Source: JAKLIX01 sp964605655 | Lineage (GTDB): Bacteria; Bacteroidota; Bacteroidia; Bacteroidales; CAIXZF01 | Assembly: GCA_964605655.1 (NCBI GenBank) | Contig: CAZSDK010000001.1 | Span: forward strand, 62,001-126,000 | DNA: 64,000 nt | Reading direction: 5' to 3' | Shown: piece after piece, positions 27,001 through 35,747 of the stretch | Layout: each line of letters starts with the position of its first letter | Position numbering within the stretch: position 1 is the stretch's first letter | Program-made: the position numbers and the translations under genes | The notes under the pieces: generated by a model | Told to the model about the DNA's origin: nothing | Database searches by the model: none | What the model saw: the letters and a program-made list of their open reading frames with translations, nothing else

Positions 27001-28361
27001 ATATTGTAGTATTCAGAAGCTTTTTCCGGGTCACAGGTAGGTCCTGATCCGCAATTGGAATGGTACACGAACCTCCTCATACCAAATCTTTCATTGTTGG
27101 CGATAGAGTCACCAAAATTCACCCCGTTGATAGCCATCTGGTCGAGTTCGTATCCTGAATTGAGGATGGAGCAGTCACCGGTGAATTTGGGATTGTCGCG
27201 GGGGGTCCCGTCATTGTTGAAGTCGTCGTCCATATAAGGGCCCTGGAAAAAGTCGACACCAACGGCTGGAGGCTGGACACCATATTCATCTTCCTTCCCG
27301 GAACCATCCACGGCATCACCGTTATAACAGTAGCCCAGACCACGCTTCACGTCACAGCCGACATAATCATCCCAGGCGTCACCCAGGTCGGTGTCAACCC
27401 ACTGGCTGAAATAGGTGGCAGAAAGTTCATACAACGAACGGTTGATGATCTCGTAGGTATAGAATGTCATGCTGTTAACCTCATCGTTGGTCGAGAATCC
27501 GAAAGCCTGGGCACGAATCTCAAAACCAATGGGGCTACCCTGAGTTTCTGAGTGGATGTTTCCTTTGTCATTGAAGATCCAGAACACGGTCTCGTCTCCT
27601 TTCAGCACCCAGTCCTGCTTTCTTCCGCCATGGCTGATGTCTTCAATACTTTCGGGTGTCATGATGGTCTCATTGGATTTACAGGGAACAGACTCATCAC
27701 CGGAAAGGACATAATAGGGATAGTCACCATCGTTCTCAGGATCGTAAACGCCGTTACCCACCGAGCTTCCGGGAGCAGGGTTATCGAAATACGGAGCAAG
27801 GTAAGGGCTCTGACCCAGAGCTTCATCACCGTTTCCCGGCCATTTAAGGATGGCTTCCGGGATCTGGTACTCGGGATAAGAAGCCTTGTCGTTCCACCAA
27901 TCGCGGAATTCCTCTACCTGGGCCTTGGTAATTTTAAAATGCTTGTCATAGGCAGAACAAACCTCCGCCGAGATGTTGGCATTCCCGTCGATGGTCAAAG
28001 GTCCGGGCCAATAGTCATTGCCTGAACCCCTGTATCGCTGGGCTGCCAGTTTCAGCTGGCCGTTTTCGTCGAGTCCCCCGATCCAGAGAGAAGCAGAGAA
28101 CATGGAGGTTTTCGGTGTGTTGCCCGGTATAAAGTACTTGGCAACGCCCTGCAGGTCCCACCACATATCACCGCCGGTATTGATACGGCACCTGACATTA
28201 TTCACATCCAGGTCGGTAAATGCTGCGCCTGCCGCACAACCTGCCAGTGTAGCCTTAGGAAGGGTTTTGGTGCTTTTGGAAATGTTCTTGTAAGCAAAAG
28301 CATTCAGTCCCAGGGATAACCCAAGCAAGGTAATAAACAAAATTCGAACAGTACGTTTCAT
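24069..28361 (-). CDS. Giant secreted protein with C-terminal T9SS-type sorting domain
   Basis: A 1430-residue exported protein. The signal peptide is MKRTVRILFITLLGLSLGLN followed by AFA. The body is rich in Asp, Asn, Gly and Pro, with many short beta-prone stretches and about sixteen cysteines, several in Cys-Asp or Cys-Gly contexts; I recognise no catalytic domain. The last about 90 residues form a beta-sandwich sorting-type domain (VVPNPYYAFSNYE, ISIYTVGGTLVKQI, DVKNYAGIPVASGIYLIHVD), but the chain then runs on with KVIKWFGVQRPVDLNAF instead of stopping after the last strand. It sits 24 nt after the TonB receptor and 57 nt before the barrel gene. Function unknown; probably surface-exposed. 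Confidence 0.85.
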   Translation of the reverse strand: MKRTVRILFITLLGLSLGLNAFAYKNISKSTKTLPKATLAGCAAGAAFTDLDVNNVRCRINTGGDMWWDLQGVAKYFIPGNTPKTSMFSASLWIGGLDENGQLKLAAQRYRGSGNDYWPGPLTIDGNANISAEVCSAYDKHFKITKAQVEEFRDWWNDKASYPEYQIPEAILKWPGNGDEALGQSPYLAPYFDNPAPGSSVGNGVYDPENDGDYPYYVLSGDESVPCKSNETIMTPESIEDISHGGRKQDWVLKGDETVFWIFNDKGNIHSETQGSPIGFEIRAQAFGFSTNDEVNSMTFYTYEIINRSLYELSATYFSQWVDTDLGDAWDDYVGCDVKRGLGYCYNGDAVDGSGKEDEYGVQPPAVGVDFFQGPYMDDDFNNDGTPRDNPKFTGDCSILNSGYELDQMAINGVNFGDSIANNERFGMRRFVYHSNCGSGPTCDPEKASEYYNMLRGIWKDGIKMMYGGNAHPNSGATGPACDFMFPELSDPCNWGTKGIQPPDYSTGAGGTGPAWTEANEGNPPYDRRFMQSAGPFTLKAGAVNYITVGIPWARANAGGPWASVKLLQTVDDKCQKLFENCFKVLEGPDHPRLIVQELDREILLYLKNKKNSNNEFEDYQEVDANIITPDSLVVINGDTSYVPPVLRWDSLYKFEGYQIFQLANATVTDLTDLDVARQVAQCDIKNGVANIINYEYNQDLQANVPIRMVEGSDAGLKHSFRITEDQFATGDKRLVNHKQYYFVAVAYGYNNYLTYTQDANNPNGLKGQKNSYLIGRKQPDVITGIPHITSPEGMGTNILSAYGNGPRITRVEGQGNGGMSLEWTKESIDKLMDITAPPFIVENPTYKNGKGPINVKVVDPLSVKKARYELRLIPDPLNGINKARWRLDIFNLDPDTLFILSDQDISVPNEQLLIQVQPMQTVTITKDTIINGTPTTITLIDTLTKASMDLGLSVQVTQTGSPGDAGMENNGYLESSITFADSSKIWLSGIPDVDNPGPWNWIRSGNLDDASNPQFNDWDMPGTAYDPNEDFEKTVERTWCPYNLVSLNTQDESSGAGYSRPSKLKFRMAQLSSVNVVITKDKSKWTRCPVIEMCPDQTLSQQGVAKFNIRGAPSVDKNGNPADTTLGASNDPNSPNFINAKGMGWFPGYAYDLETGERLNLMFGEDSWLVSENGRDMLWNPTDLDPADPFNSPHVFTNLGQVLFGGKHYLYVMSHTKEVEPGYPNLDGPAYDFGKWARELIPDENYRIYAYANAMWVNLPMAVTGKEWLNNDATIRIRVAKPYARYFATSDETATISKNNDWPMYSFTTEDIATVTQNNETAKTALDLINVVPNPYYAFSNYESDQLDSRVRITNLPEKCTISIYTVGGTLVKQITKDAVLTSVDWDVKNYAGIPVASGIYLIHVDAPGIGEKVIKWFGVQRPVDLNAF

Positions 28362-28385
28362 ATTTGACAGTGTAATTTATTTTGC

Positions 28386-31300
28386 TTAGAAATTGACGGA
28401 AACACCAATACGTATCCTCCTGGGGAGGCTGTAGTTACCGGGGCTGTTTTCACGGATCCGGTAGAGATCGATAAAGGATTGAGAATCCGTTTTGATGGCG
28501 ATTTCAGGTTGTGCCTCAGCTGATGCCAGATAACCATCATCATCAGGGTTACCTGTAGCACGGTAAACTGACATGATATTCTTGGCATCCAAAACATTGA
28601 GGATTTCGAAGTAGACATTCAGGAAAACATCTTTTTTCTTACTGATGGCCAAGTCAATATCCTTGTCGATACGGGCATCCATCCTGAACTGCCAGGGCAG
28701 ACGTGAACCGTTGACAGAGCCGATCATGATGGCATTGCCTCCCAGGAAGCCGGCCCTGGAGGAGCGGCTGTAAGGGGTTCCTGAACCACCATTGAAGGTA
28801 ATACTGACTCCGGTATTTTCGAGGAGGTTATAGGTTTTTACCTTGTCTTTCCCTTTCACCTTGCGGGTAATCCTCGGTCCGTTGTATTTCGGGCCGCCTT
28901 CATAACGGTAGTCGAAAACCAGGTTGATGGCATGACGCCTGTCGTAGTTCACAGGGAAAGTAGACCTGAGGTTCCTCAGTTTGGGCTCATTGGAAAGCAC
29001 CAGGGTTTTTGCTGATTCATCATCGGAACCGGTACCGTCGGCAAACTGAAGCGTATAGGAAGCCCTGACACGGGCATTGCCGGTACGGCGAAGATCGTAA
29101 GTAACGATAAGACCTTTGACAGTACCAAAGTCGATGTTATTATAAGAATAATAGGGCTTGGGGTAAGCACCTGCAAAGAAGTAGGCTTGAATCTGATCCC
29201 TCATTTCCCTGTAGAAGGTCGAAAGATTGAGTGAAGAGGTGGGGGATAACTTCTGCTGGAAACCGACCTCATAGTCAATGGTTTTGGACGATTTCAGGTT
29301 GGGGTTGTTGATGAAGGTGCTTCCGATGGTTTCAAGGAAAAGATAATCAGTAGGATCGAAGCGGACAAAAGAAATGGGTCTCTGTGTCAGCACATCATAG
29401 TGTGCGAAGAAAAGTGCGGCGTCGGAAATAGGGAAGGAGAAAGAGATACGTGGAAGCAAATTGGTCTGGGGCTCATAATCCTTGAATGCGGTGGCCTTGA
29501 TCTCCTTATCACCCGGGTTGAGCAGGTATGGCGGGTTGTTGGTCCCCAGTCCGTAAGCTTCGGGGTCTGATACTTCCGTTCCATCGGCATTGTACCACTG
29601 GCTGCCATCCCTGTACCCTTTAATGGCTGTAGGACTGGTGGCATTGTCAACATAGACCACATAATCAGCTCCCATATTCGAGGGGTGGGTTCCAAGGTTG
29701 GTCACTTCCTTTACGGTTTTGGCTTCGTAAAGAAGGTACGGATCTTTGAGCACCATCTGGTTGGCGTCGAAACGGTCGACACGCACTCCGACGTTGAAGA
29801 TCAGGTCATTGAAAGCGAATTTATCCTGGATGTATCCAGCCATGTAAATTGGTTCAAAGGCTCCTATCTCTCTTTTATAGTTGCCAAATTCATCCTTGGC
29901 AGTATAGAAGTCGGCAAAACTGGGTTTGTTTTTCAGCCTGTTGCCCTTATAGTCATAACCATAATAAGCCACGAGTAATTTTCCCTGGTTGAAGAGCTCA
30001 TCGGCACTGAACATGTCAACAGAGTAAGTACTGGGATCGTAGCTGTCGACATCGATCCAGTCGGAGCCATAAGGATTGAGGCCAAGTTTCACCCTGAGGT
30101 TATAATCGAAGAAGCTTTGCTTGCTCAGGTCGATCAGGTCGGCATAGTTGATGGTATCCTGGAATACTCCGTCGACCATCACGGAATCAGGCCTGGTTTT
30201 GTCACCTGCCTGGCTGATATGGCTGTTGACCAGACCGGTTCTCGGGTCGATAAGCCTCCAGAAACCGACAGGAGCATAGGCATAATATCGGTCATTCCTT
30301 TGTTCATATTGAATACCAAATTGGATGGCATGGTTTCCGATGTCGGCCGAGGCATTGAGGTTCAGACCAACCTGGGAGTTGTCGGAAACGCTGTAACCAT
30401 TGTATTGTGCACCCGGAGCAGCCCAGAGGTCATAAAGGGCATCAGGCTGTTCTCCGTTGAGGAGGGCACCACCATTTTGATACTGGTCGGGCCTCTCGAG
30501 GTGGTCTTGCACCTGGTTGCGGAAAAGATCACGATAATAGGTAGTATAGGCAGCTACTTCGGGATTCAGGGTGCCGGGAGTGAACCAATACAGGGTATCG
30601 CTGTAACCCGACTGTTCCCAGACATTTTCGTCGAGGTTGTACTGATAAGCTTTTGTACGGTTTGATTTGAATTTCCCGACATAGCCATAATTGAATAGGT
30701 TGTCCTTATGATTTTCATCCTGAACTACCTGGTTAAACTTTGTATAGTCGATCTGGAACGTATAGTACACATTTTTGATGAGTGACTTGCTGTCTTTCTC
30801 TGTAGGAAAACGTTGGGTAAAACGGGTGAACACCCTCCAGGTGGAGTTGATCACCTGGGCGTTGTTATCCCAGTTCAGCAGGGAGCCTGAGAAATCGTAA
30901 GCATTATACTTGTTATAGTTCAAAGAACCTCCAACGGTGAGGTTGATGGTTTTGGTGGTCTTGACATCGATCTTTCCTGAAAAATTGATATCAAGGTTCT
31001 TGGTATTAAGGGTGTGTTTGATCACCTCCAGGTCGCTTTTCCTAAGGAAGTCAGCGTTTTTATAAGTACCGCCGGAGCTGAGACCTGCAGGACGTAAAGG
31101 GTTATTGGCCAGGTAATCATACATTTCGTCGTTGACTTTGTAAAGGTCGATGGCAGAAGGACGGCCGTCAATATTGTACGAAAGGTCTGCAGCGAGGAAG
31201 TACCCGAGAATGGCAGAGGCATTGTTCAAAGAATCTTTGCGCTTTTTGATCAGGGGTCCCTGGAGATTGACACCCAACCTGTTGTAACCATAGTTATCGA

Positions 31301-32024
31301 GAAACTGGGAGGTTTCAAGTTCGACACCGCCGCCGAAAGTTCTGGATGGTCCCCTGGTGGTAACACTGATGACACCGCCAGTGGCATCCCCGTATTGAGC
31401 GGGCAGACCTCCGGTGATCACCGTCACCTCTTCAATAGCGGCCTGAGGGAGGCTGTTGGAACCACGCACCTTCATACCGTCGATGTACATGACCGTACCT
31501 TCAGTACGGGATCCCCTGACACTACCCCTTTCCCCGTCGGATGAGAAGACCCCTCCTACCGTGGTGGCCACAGCATCTGCTGAACGGGTGGGCATCTTGG
31601 CAATTTCTTCGGAAGTCATGGTTCCTCCCGTAGAGGTCTTGTCCTTGGAGATCAGAGGCACTTTATAATCAATTTTCTCAAAAGTAGCAAGGGCAATTGA
31701 AGTGGACTCCATCTCCACATCGAGAAAGGTGATCTTATCGGCATTGATGATCACCCCTGAGATCATAAGAGGCTTATAACCCACGTAAGTGGCTTTTACA
31801 TCATATTTTCCAGGAGTAATGGGTTTGATCGTGTAATTTCCGTCAATATCCGTCGTTGTACCTCCAATCTGGGTACCACCAGCCTCCACGATAATGTTGG
31901 CGAACGGAATCGGTTCTTTAGAGCCTTTATCCTTGATCTTTCCCTTCAGTGTCCCTGATTGTGAAAACACCAAAGCATTGGCAAACAACAAGATCCCGAC
32001 AGTAAATAGTAATTTTCGCAACAT
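28386..32024 (-). CDS. TonB-dependent receptor with carboxypeptidase-like N-terminal domain
   Basis: A 1212-residue outer-membrane receptor of the SusC/RagA/CirA type. Signal peptide (MLRKLLFTVGILLFANALVF), a carboxypeptidase regulatory-like beta-sandwich (about 24-110, GTLKGKIKDKGSKEPIPFAN), a plug domain with KMPTRSADAVATTVGGV and GLPAQYGDATGGVISVTTRG, then a large beta-barrel ending in the aromatic RIRIGVSVNF. Such receptors import substrates with TonB energy. No SusD-like lipoprotein follows; instead the operon continues with the 1430-residue secreted protein and a PorV-like barrel, so it is not a standard Sus polysaccharide locus. Substrate unknown. Confidence 0.93.
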   Translation of the reverse strand: MLRKLLFTVGILLFANALVFSQSGTLKGKIKDKGSKEPIPFANIIVEAGGTQIGGTTTDIDGNYTIKPITPGKYDVKATYVGYKPLMISGVIINADKITFLDVEMESTSIALATFEKIDYKVPLISKDKTSTGGTMTSEEIAKMPTRSADAVATTVGGVFSSDGERGSVRGSRTEGTVMYIDGMKVRGSNSLPQAAIEEVTVITGGLPAQYGDATGGVISVTTRGPSRTFGGGVELETSQFLDNYGYNRLGVNLQGPLIKKRKDSLNNASAILGYFLAADLSYNIDGRPSAIDLYKVNDEMYDYLANNPLRPAGLSSGGTYKNADFLRKSDLEVIKHTLNTKNLDINFSGKIDVKTTKTINLTVGGSLNYNKYNAYDFSGSLLNWDNNAQVINSTWRVFTRFTQRFPTEKDSKSLIKNVYYTFQIDYTKFNQVVQDENHKDNLFNYGYVGKFKSNRTKAYQYNLDENVWEQSGYSDTLYWFTPGTLNPEVAAYTTYYRDLFRNQVQDHLERPDQYQNGGALLNGEQPDALYDLWAAPGAQYNGYSVSDNSQVGLNLNASADIGNHAIQFGIQYEQRNDRYYAYAPVGFWRLIDPRTGLVNSHISQAGDKTRPDSVMVDGVFQDTINYADLIDLSKQSFFDYNLRVKLGLNPYGSDWIDVDSYDPSTYSVDMFSADELFNQGKLLVAYYGYDYKGNRLKNKPSFADFYTAKDEFGNYKREIGAFEPIYMAGYIQDKFAFNDLIFNVGVRVDRFDANQMVLKDPYLLYEAKTVKEVTNLGTHPSNMGADYVVYVDNATSPTAIKGYRDGSQWYNADGTEVSDPEAYGLGTNNPPYLLNPGDKEIKATAFKDYEPQTNLLPRISFSFPISDAALFFAHYDVLTQRPISFVRFDPTDYLFLETIGSTFINNPNLKSSKTIDYEVGFQQKLSPTSSLNLSTFYREMRDQIQAYFFAGAYPKPYYSYNNIDFGTVKGLIVTYDLRRTGNARVRASYTLQFADGTGSDDESAKTLVLSNEPKLRNLRSTFPVNYDRRHAINLVFDYRYEGGPKYNGPRITRKVKGKDKVKTYNLLENTGVSITFNGGSGTPYSRSSRAGFLGGNAIMIGSVNGSRLPWQFRMDARIDKDIDLAISKKKDVFLNVYFEILNVLDAKNIMSVYRATGNPDDDGYLASAEAQPEIAIKTDSQSFIDLYRIRENSPGNYSLPRRIRIGVSVNF

Positions 32025-32072
32025 ACAGTATGTTTTATGTGTTAATGTAGATTTCAGCCTGAAAAAAGCGGG

Positions 32073-32106
32073 TAAAGGTAAAAATTATTTTTGTTAAAAC
32101 TCCAAA
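32073..32106 (-). promoter_or_regulatory. Candidate promoter of the TonB receptor operon
   Basis: On the minus strand TTTG (32106-32103), a 22-nt spacer and TACCTTTA (32080-32073; last base deviates). The receptor ATG at 32024 lies 48 nt further on. The rest of the 131-nt gap to the next gene is A/T-rich with nothing else recognised. Confidence 0.45.
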
Positions 32107-32155
32107 AAAAATAGACGAAAGCCGCTTCTTTAGAGATATTACCAATTACAGCCGA

Positions 32156-32617
32156 TCAACTGTAACGCTTGTTTAAAATCTCGGCATAAATGACAGCCCT
32201 TCTCCATTCATATTGATGTGTCGCTGATACTTCACTGTCTTCCTCCTGCAGGATTGTATTCTCTTGTGGAGACGCAACAACAGGAGCATCAGCATACTCT
32301 CCTCCTTTATACATTTTAAGCTCCTCATCCAGAAAGGGTTCCGGATCCTTTCTGCTCTCCAACGGTTGTTGATGCCTGGTCCAGGGATAGGTTCCCTCAG
32401 GTTCAGGTTTCACCTCACCGCTATCTTTTTCTGAAAATACTTCCTCAAACCAGTCACCCATCTTTTTGGAAGGCTGTTCTTCTCCCTCCGGAACCGTTGC
32501 CTGTTCCGGTTTGCTCATCTTCCTCGATTTTTTGTAAAAAGAATAGATCACATAGGCGATGGTGAGCAGTATTACGACAATGTTTCCTGATTCTCCTGCA
32601 TGAATGACTGGTATCAT
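32156..32617 (-). CDS. Single-pass membrane protein of unknown function
   Basis: About 153 residues from the ATG at 32617 (MIPVIHAGESG), which is preferred because the longer frame back to 32689 crosses a promoter-like TATCTTCG. One membrane segment (NIVVILLTIAYVIYSFY) is followed by a basic stop (KKSRK) and a long acidic, Pro/Glu-rich cytoplasmic tail with EQATVPEGEEQPSKKMGDWF and EEDSEVSATHQYEWRRAVIY. The final short segment EWRRAVIYAEILNKRYS looks like a helix that could bind a partner. I do not recognise the family. It is divergent from the Ycf48-like gene. Confidence 0.65.
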   Translation of the reverse strand: MIPVIHAGESGNIVVILLTIAYVIYSFYKKSRKMSKPEQATVPEGEEQPSKKMGDWFEEVFSEKDSGEVKPEPEGTYPWTRHQQPLESRKDPEPFLDEELKMYKGGEYADAPVVASPQENTILQEEDSEVSATHQYEWRRAVIYAEILNKRYS

Positions 32618-32710
32618 GATTTTCGAATATTGTAAGTCCTGCATACGAAGATACATCAAATTTGTGAATAACTCCATTTTTATCTCCAAAACTCCTGGCT
32701 TAGAAATTTC

Positions 32711-32718
32711 TACTTTTG
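32711..32718 (+). promoter_or_regulatory. -7 box TACTTTTG before the Ycf48-like gene and dnaG
   Basis: A perfect TAnnTTTG match 67 nt before the ATG at 32786. No TTG or TTTG at the expected distance upstream. It probably drives both the lipoprotein gene and dnaG. Confidence 0.48.
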
Positions 32719-32785
32719 AAAAAGAATGAAGTCGATTTCTTTTTTATCTAAATACTTATATATAAAGATTTTAAGATGTGAGCCC

Positions 32786-33781
32786 ATGAAGAAATTACAC
32801 CGTCAAACCACCATATATATTATAGGGCTGCTGTCGCTCAGTTTTTCCATAACATCTTGCAATAAAGATGTTTATGAGGACCCTGTCGTTCCTGCTCCTT
32901 CCCTGAAGTGGAGCCTTGCAGGGAATATACCCACCGGCCTGAACCTGAGTTCGGTCGGCTTCAGCGATTCTATCGACGGGATGGTGGCGGGAGATTCCGG
33001 AGTAATAGGCATCACCCACGATGGTGGTCTTCAATGGGAGTTTTCCTATCCATTCCCAGGCTATCAACTGAACAAAGTTGTTCCGGTAAACAAAGATTCC
33101 GCCTGGGTTGCGGGCAGCCAGGGACTGCTTGCTTACACCACCGATGGCGGATTGGTTTGGACGACACTTCCACTTGGTTCGCAGGCGACTTTCAACGACC
33201 TCGTTTTCAGTGGGCAAAAGGGTTGGATCGCAGGCAGCCTCGAAGCGGACACCAGTGCGGCCCTTTGGTCAACGGTTGACGGAGGTCTGACATGGACCTC
33301 CCAGCACAGCCAGTCTGCTGACAACCTGTTCGGAGTTTATTCCCGTTATCCGCGAGCCTGGGCAGCGGGACTCAACGGCAGGATCATCCGCACGGAGGAC
33401 GGTGGAACACTTTGGGAAGCCGTACCGGCGCCCACCACCAATCATCTTAAAAAAATTAGTTTTTACAGCGACCTGAGTGGGTTTGCCATAGGTGAGAACG
33501 GCACCCTCCTTCGTTCCCTGGACGGCGGGGGCAGCTGGTCCGACCAGAACTCAGGTACCTTCATGAACCTGAATGACATACAGTTTATCGACAGCCAGTC
33601 AGGGTGGATCGTGGGCAATAAAGGGAAAATTCTGAAAACCGGTGACGGGGGCCTCAGCTGGATTCCGGAAAATTCGGGCACCACGGCCCATCTCAACGAT
33701 CTCTTCTTCCTGGACGCCACCCGTGCCTATGCTCTCGGGATCACCCCAGGATCACAGGCCATCCTTCTCATCTACAAATAA
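32786..33781 (+). CDS. Ycf48-like beta-propeller lipoprotein
   Basis: A 331-residue lipoprotein: basic N terminus MKKLHRQTTIYI, hydrophobic segment and lipobox SITSC, with the lipidated Cys followed by NKDVYEDP. The body is a seven-bladed propeller of BNR/Ycf48 type with regularly spaced blade motifs such as THDGGLQW, TTDGGLVW, TVDGGLTW, RTEDGG, SLDGGGSW and TGDGGLSW, alternating with GWIAG/GWIVGN strands. Ycf48 homologues in phototrophs help assemble photosystem II; in Bacteroidota the role of these lipoproteins is not known. The ATG at 32786 is chosen for the signal peptide. The gene ends 5 nt before dnaG. Confidence 0.88.
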   Translation: MKKLHRQTTIYIIGLLSLSFSITSCNKDVYEDPVVPAPSLKWSLAGNIPTGLNLSSVGFSDSIDGMVAGDSGVIGITHDGGLQWEFSYPFPGYQLNKVVPVNKDSAWVAGSQGLLAYTTDGGLVWTTLPLGSQATFNDLVFSGQKGWIAGSLEADTSAALWSTVDGGLTWTSQHSQSADNLFGVYSRYPRAWAAGLNGRIIRTEDGGTLWEAVPAPTTNHLKKISFYSDLSGFAIGENGTLLRSLDGGGSWSDQNSGTFMNLNDIQFIDSQSGWIVGNKGKILKTGDGGLSWIPENSGTTAHLNDLFFLDATRAYALGITPGSQAILLIYK

Positions 33782-33786
33782 GTAGA

Positions 33787-35736
33787 ATGATAGATCCCTC
33801 CACCATACAACTGATCCTTGAAACAGCCCGCATCGAAGAGGTGGTCGGAGAATTTGTTTATCTGAAGAAAAGAGGCGTGAACCTGATCGGCCTGTGCCCC
33901 TTCCACAACGAAAAAACCCCGTCATTTACAGTCTCTCCGGCAAAAAACCTCTTCAAATGCTTTGGCTGCGGCAAAGGTGGCAACTCCCTGAAATTCATCA
34001 TGGAGCATGAAAAGTTCACCTATACCGAGGCCATTCGCTTCCTCGCCGCCAAATACCATATCGAGATCGAGGAGAAAGAAATGACACCCGAAGAGCGGGA
34101 AGCCCAGAATGAGAAGGAAAGCCTGATGGCAGTGACCGCCTTTGCCTCACAATTTTTCACCGACCAGCTTCACCATTCAGAAAAAGGACAAGCCATAGGG
34201 CTAACGTACTTTAAAGAAAGGGGGTTCCAGACTGAGATTATCCGGAAATTCCAACTGGGTTATGATCCGGATGAAAAAGATACCTTCTCGAAACATGCAC
34301 TGAATCAAGGATATCAACTTCCTCTTCTGGAAAAATCAGGATTGACCCTGGTGAGGGAACAGGAGACCATCGACCGGTTCAGGGGCAGGGTCATCTTTCC
34401 TATTCATTCCCTCTCAGGCAGGGTGATCGCTTTCGGTGGCAGGATCCTTAGCAGCGAGTCGTCCAAGGCCAAGTACATCAACTCCCCTGAAAGCGACATT
34501 TATCACAAGAGCGCCAGCCTCTACGGCATCTACTTCGCCCGCAATGCCATCCTTGCCAAAGATGAATGTTACCTGGTAGAGGGTTATACCGATGTGATCT
34601 CAATGCATCAGGCTGGAATTGAAAACGTGGTCGCCTCATCAGGTACTTCCCTCACCACCGATCAAATCAAACTGATCAAAAGGTTTACCAATAAGATCAC
34701 CATCCTTTACGACGGGGATGAGGCCGGGATCAAGGCTTCCTTCAGGGGCATCGACATGATTCTGGAAGAAGGCCTGCAGGTGAAGATTGTGCTGTTCCCC
34801 CAAGGGGAGGATCCCGATTCTTTTGTGAGAAAGCACCGCCAGGTGGAAGTGATTGAATTTCTCCAGGACCAGGCCAAAAATTTTATTCTGTTCAAAACCA
34901 GCCTGTTGCTGAAAGAGGCAGCCAGTGACCCTATCAAGAGGTCGCAGCTGGTCAGGGAGATCGTTCAGTCGGTAGCTCTCATTCCCGATCCCATCTCCCG
35001 CAACATCTATCTAAAAGAATGTGCTGACCTGATGAATATTACGGAGCAGACCCTGGTGAATGAACTGAACAGGATCCTCCGTAAGAACTTCAATAAAAGA
35101 AACCTGGAACAGCTTGGCGGACCATTGGAAGATATTCCGGAAGTCCCTGTCCAGACTGAGACCCAGCACAAGATAGAGTTCTCCGAAAGTGAATTCCAGG
35201 AAAAAGACATCATACGGCTGTTGTTGAACTACGGACGCGAAGAAATTACCATTCACGGCGGTGACCCCGATAACGCTTTTGTGTCTGTCGTCGTTGCCCC
35301 TTTTATCATCCATGAGCTGGTTCATGACGAGATCACCTTCACCAATCCCCTGTACCAGGAAATCTTCAATGAGTTCTTTTTAAAAGGAAAGGAAGGAGAA
35401 ATCCCTGATGAACAGTACTTTATCCAGCATTCTTCCGATGCCGTCGCCCAGCTCGTCATCGACCTGGTCAGCAGTCCGTATACCTTGAGCAGTAACTGGA
35501 TGGACAAGAAAAAGATCGCCGTCCAGACGGAGAAACAGGTGCTGCCCGATGCGGTCACCTCCTCCGTATTGTCTTTCAAACTCAGGAGGGTGGAAAAAAC
35601 GATATCCGAGAATCAGAAATTATTGAAGAAAGAACTGCCGGAGGATGAGTCCCAACAATTGCTTAAAGATCAGCAGGTACTCACCCAGATCAAAAAGGTG
35701 ATCTCTGAAAAACTGGGCCGTATTATCACCCGGTAG
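33787..35736 (+). CDS. dnaG: DNA primase DnaG
   Basis: A 649-residue primase that makes RNA primers at the replication fork. The N-terminal CHC2 zinc-binding domain is complete (GLCPFHNEKTPSF and FKCFGCGKGGN, within residues 35-65). The RNA-polymerase core includes RFRGRVIFPIHSLSGRVIAFGGR and the Toprim domain has EGYTDVISMHQAG and ILYDGDEAGIKAS with the metal-binding Glu and Asp residues. The C-terminal 200 residues are a helical helicase-interaction region. It follows the Ycf48-like gene by 5 nt and converges on the DUF3857 gene (11 nt gap). Confidence 0.97.
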   Translation: MIDPSTIQLILETARIEEVVGEFVYLKKRGVNLIGLCPFHNEKTPSFTVSPAKNLFKCFGCGKGGNSLKFIMEHEKFTYTEAIRFLAAKYHIEIEEKEMTPEEREAQNEKESLMAVTAFASQFFTDQLHHSEKGQAIGLTYFKERGFQTEIIRKFQLGYDPDEKDTFSKHALNQGYQLPLLEKSGLTLVREQETIDRFRGRVIFPIHSLSGRVIAFGGRILSSESSKAKYINSPESDIYHKSASLYGIYFARNAILAKDECYLVEGYTDVISMHQAGIENVVASSGTSLTTDQIKLIKRFTNKITILYDGDEAGIKASFRGIDMILEEGLQVKIVLFPQGEDPDSFVRKHRQVEVIEFLQDQAKNFILFKTSLLLKEAASDPIKRSQLVREIVQSVALIPDPISRNIYLKECADLMNITEQTLVNELNRILRKNFNKRNLEQLGGPLEDIPEVPVQTETQHKIEFSESEFQEKDIIRLLLNYGREEITIHGGDPDNAFVSVVVAPFIIHELVHDEITFTNPLYQEIFNEFFLKGKEGEIPDEQYFIQHSSDAVAQLVIDLVSSPYTLSSNWMDKKKIAVQTEKQVLPDAVTSSVLSFKLRRVEKTISENQKLLKKELPEDESQQLLKDQQVLTQIKKVISEKLGRIITR

Positions 35737-35747
35737 GAAAACGATCT

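Noticed and set aside
22944..32024. Classical SusCD polysaccharide-utilisation locus
   Set aside because: No SusD-like lipoprotein, glycosidase, sulfatase or hybrid regulator accompanies the TonB receptor.
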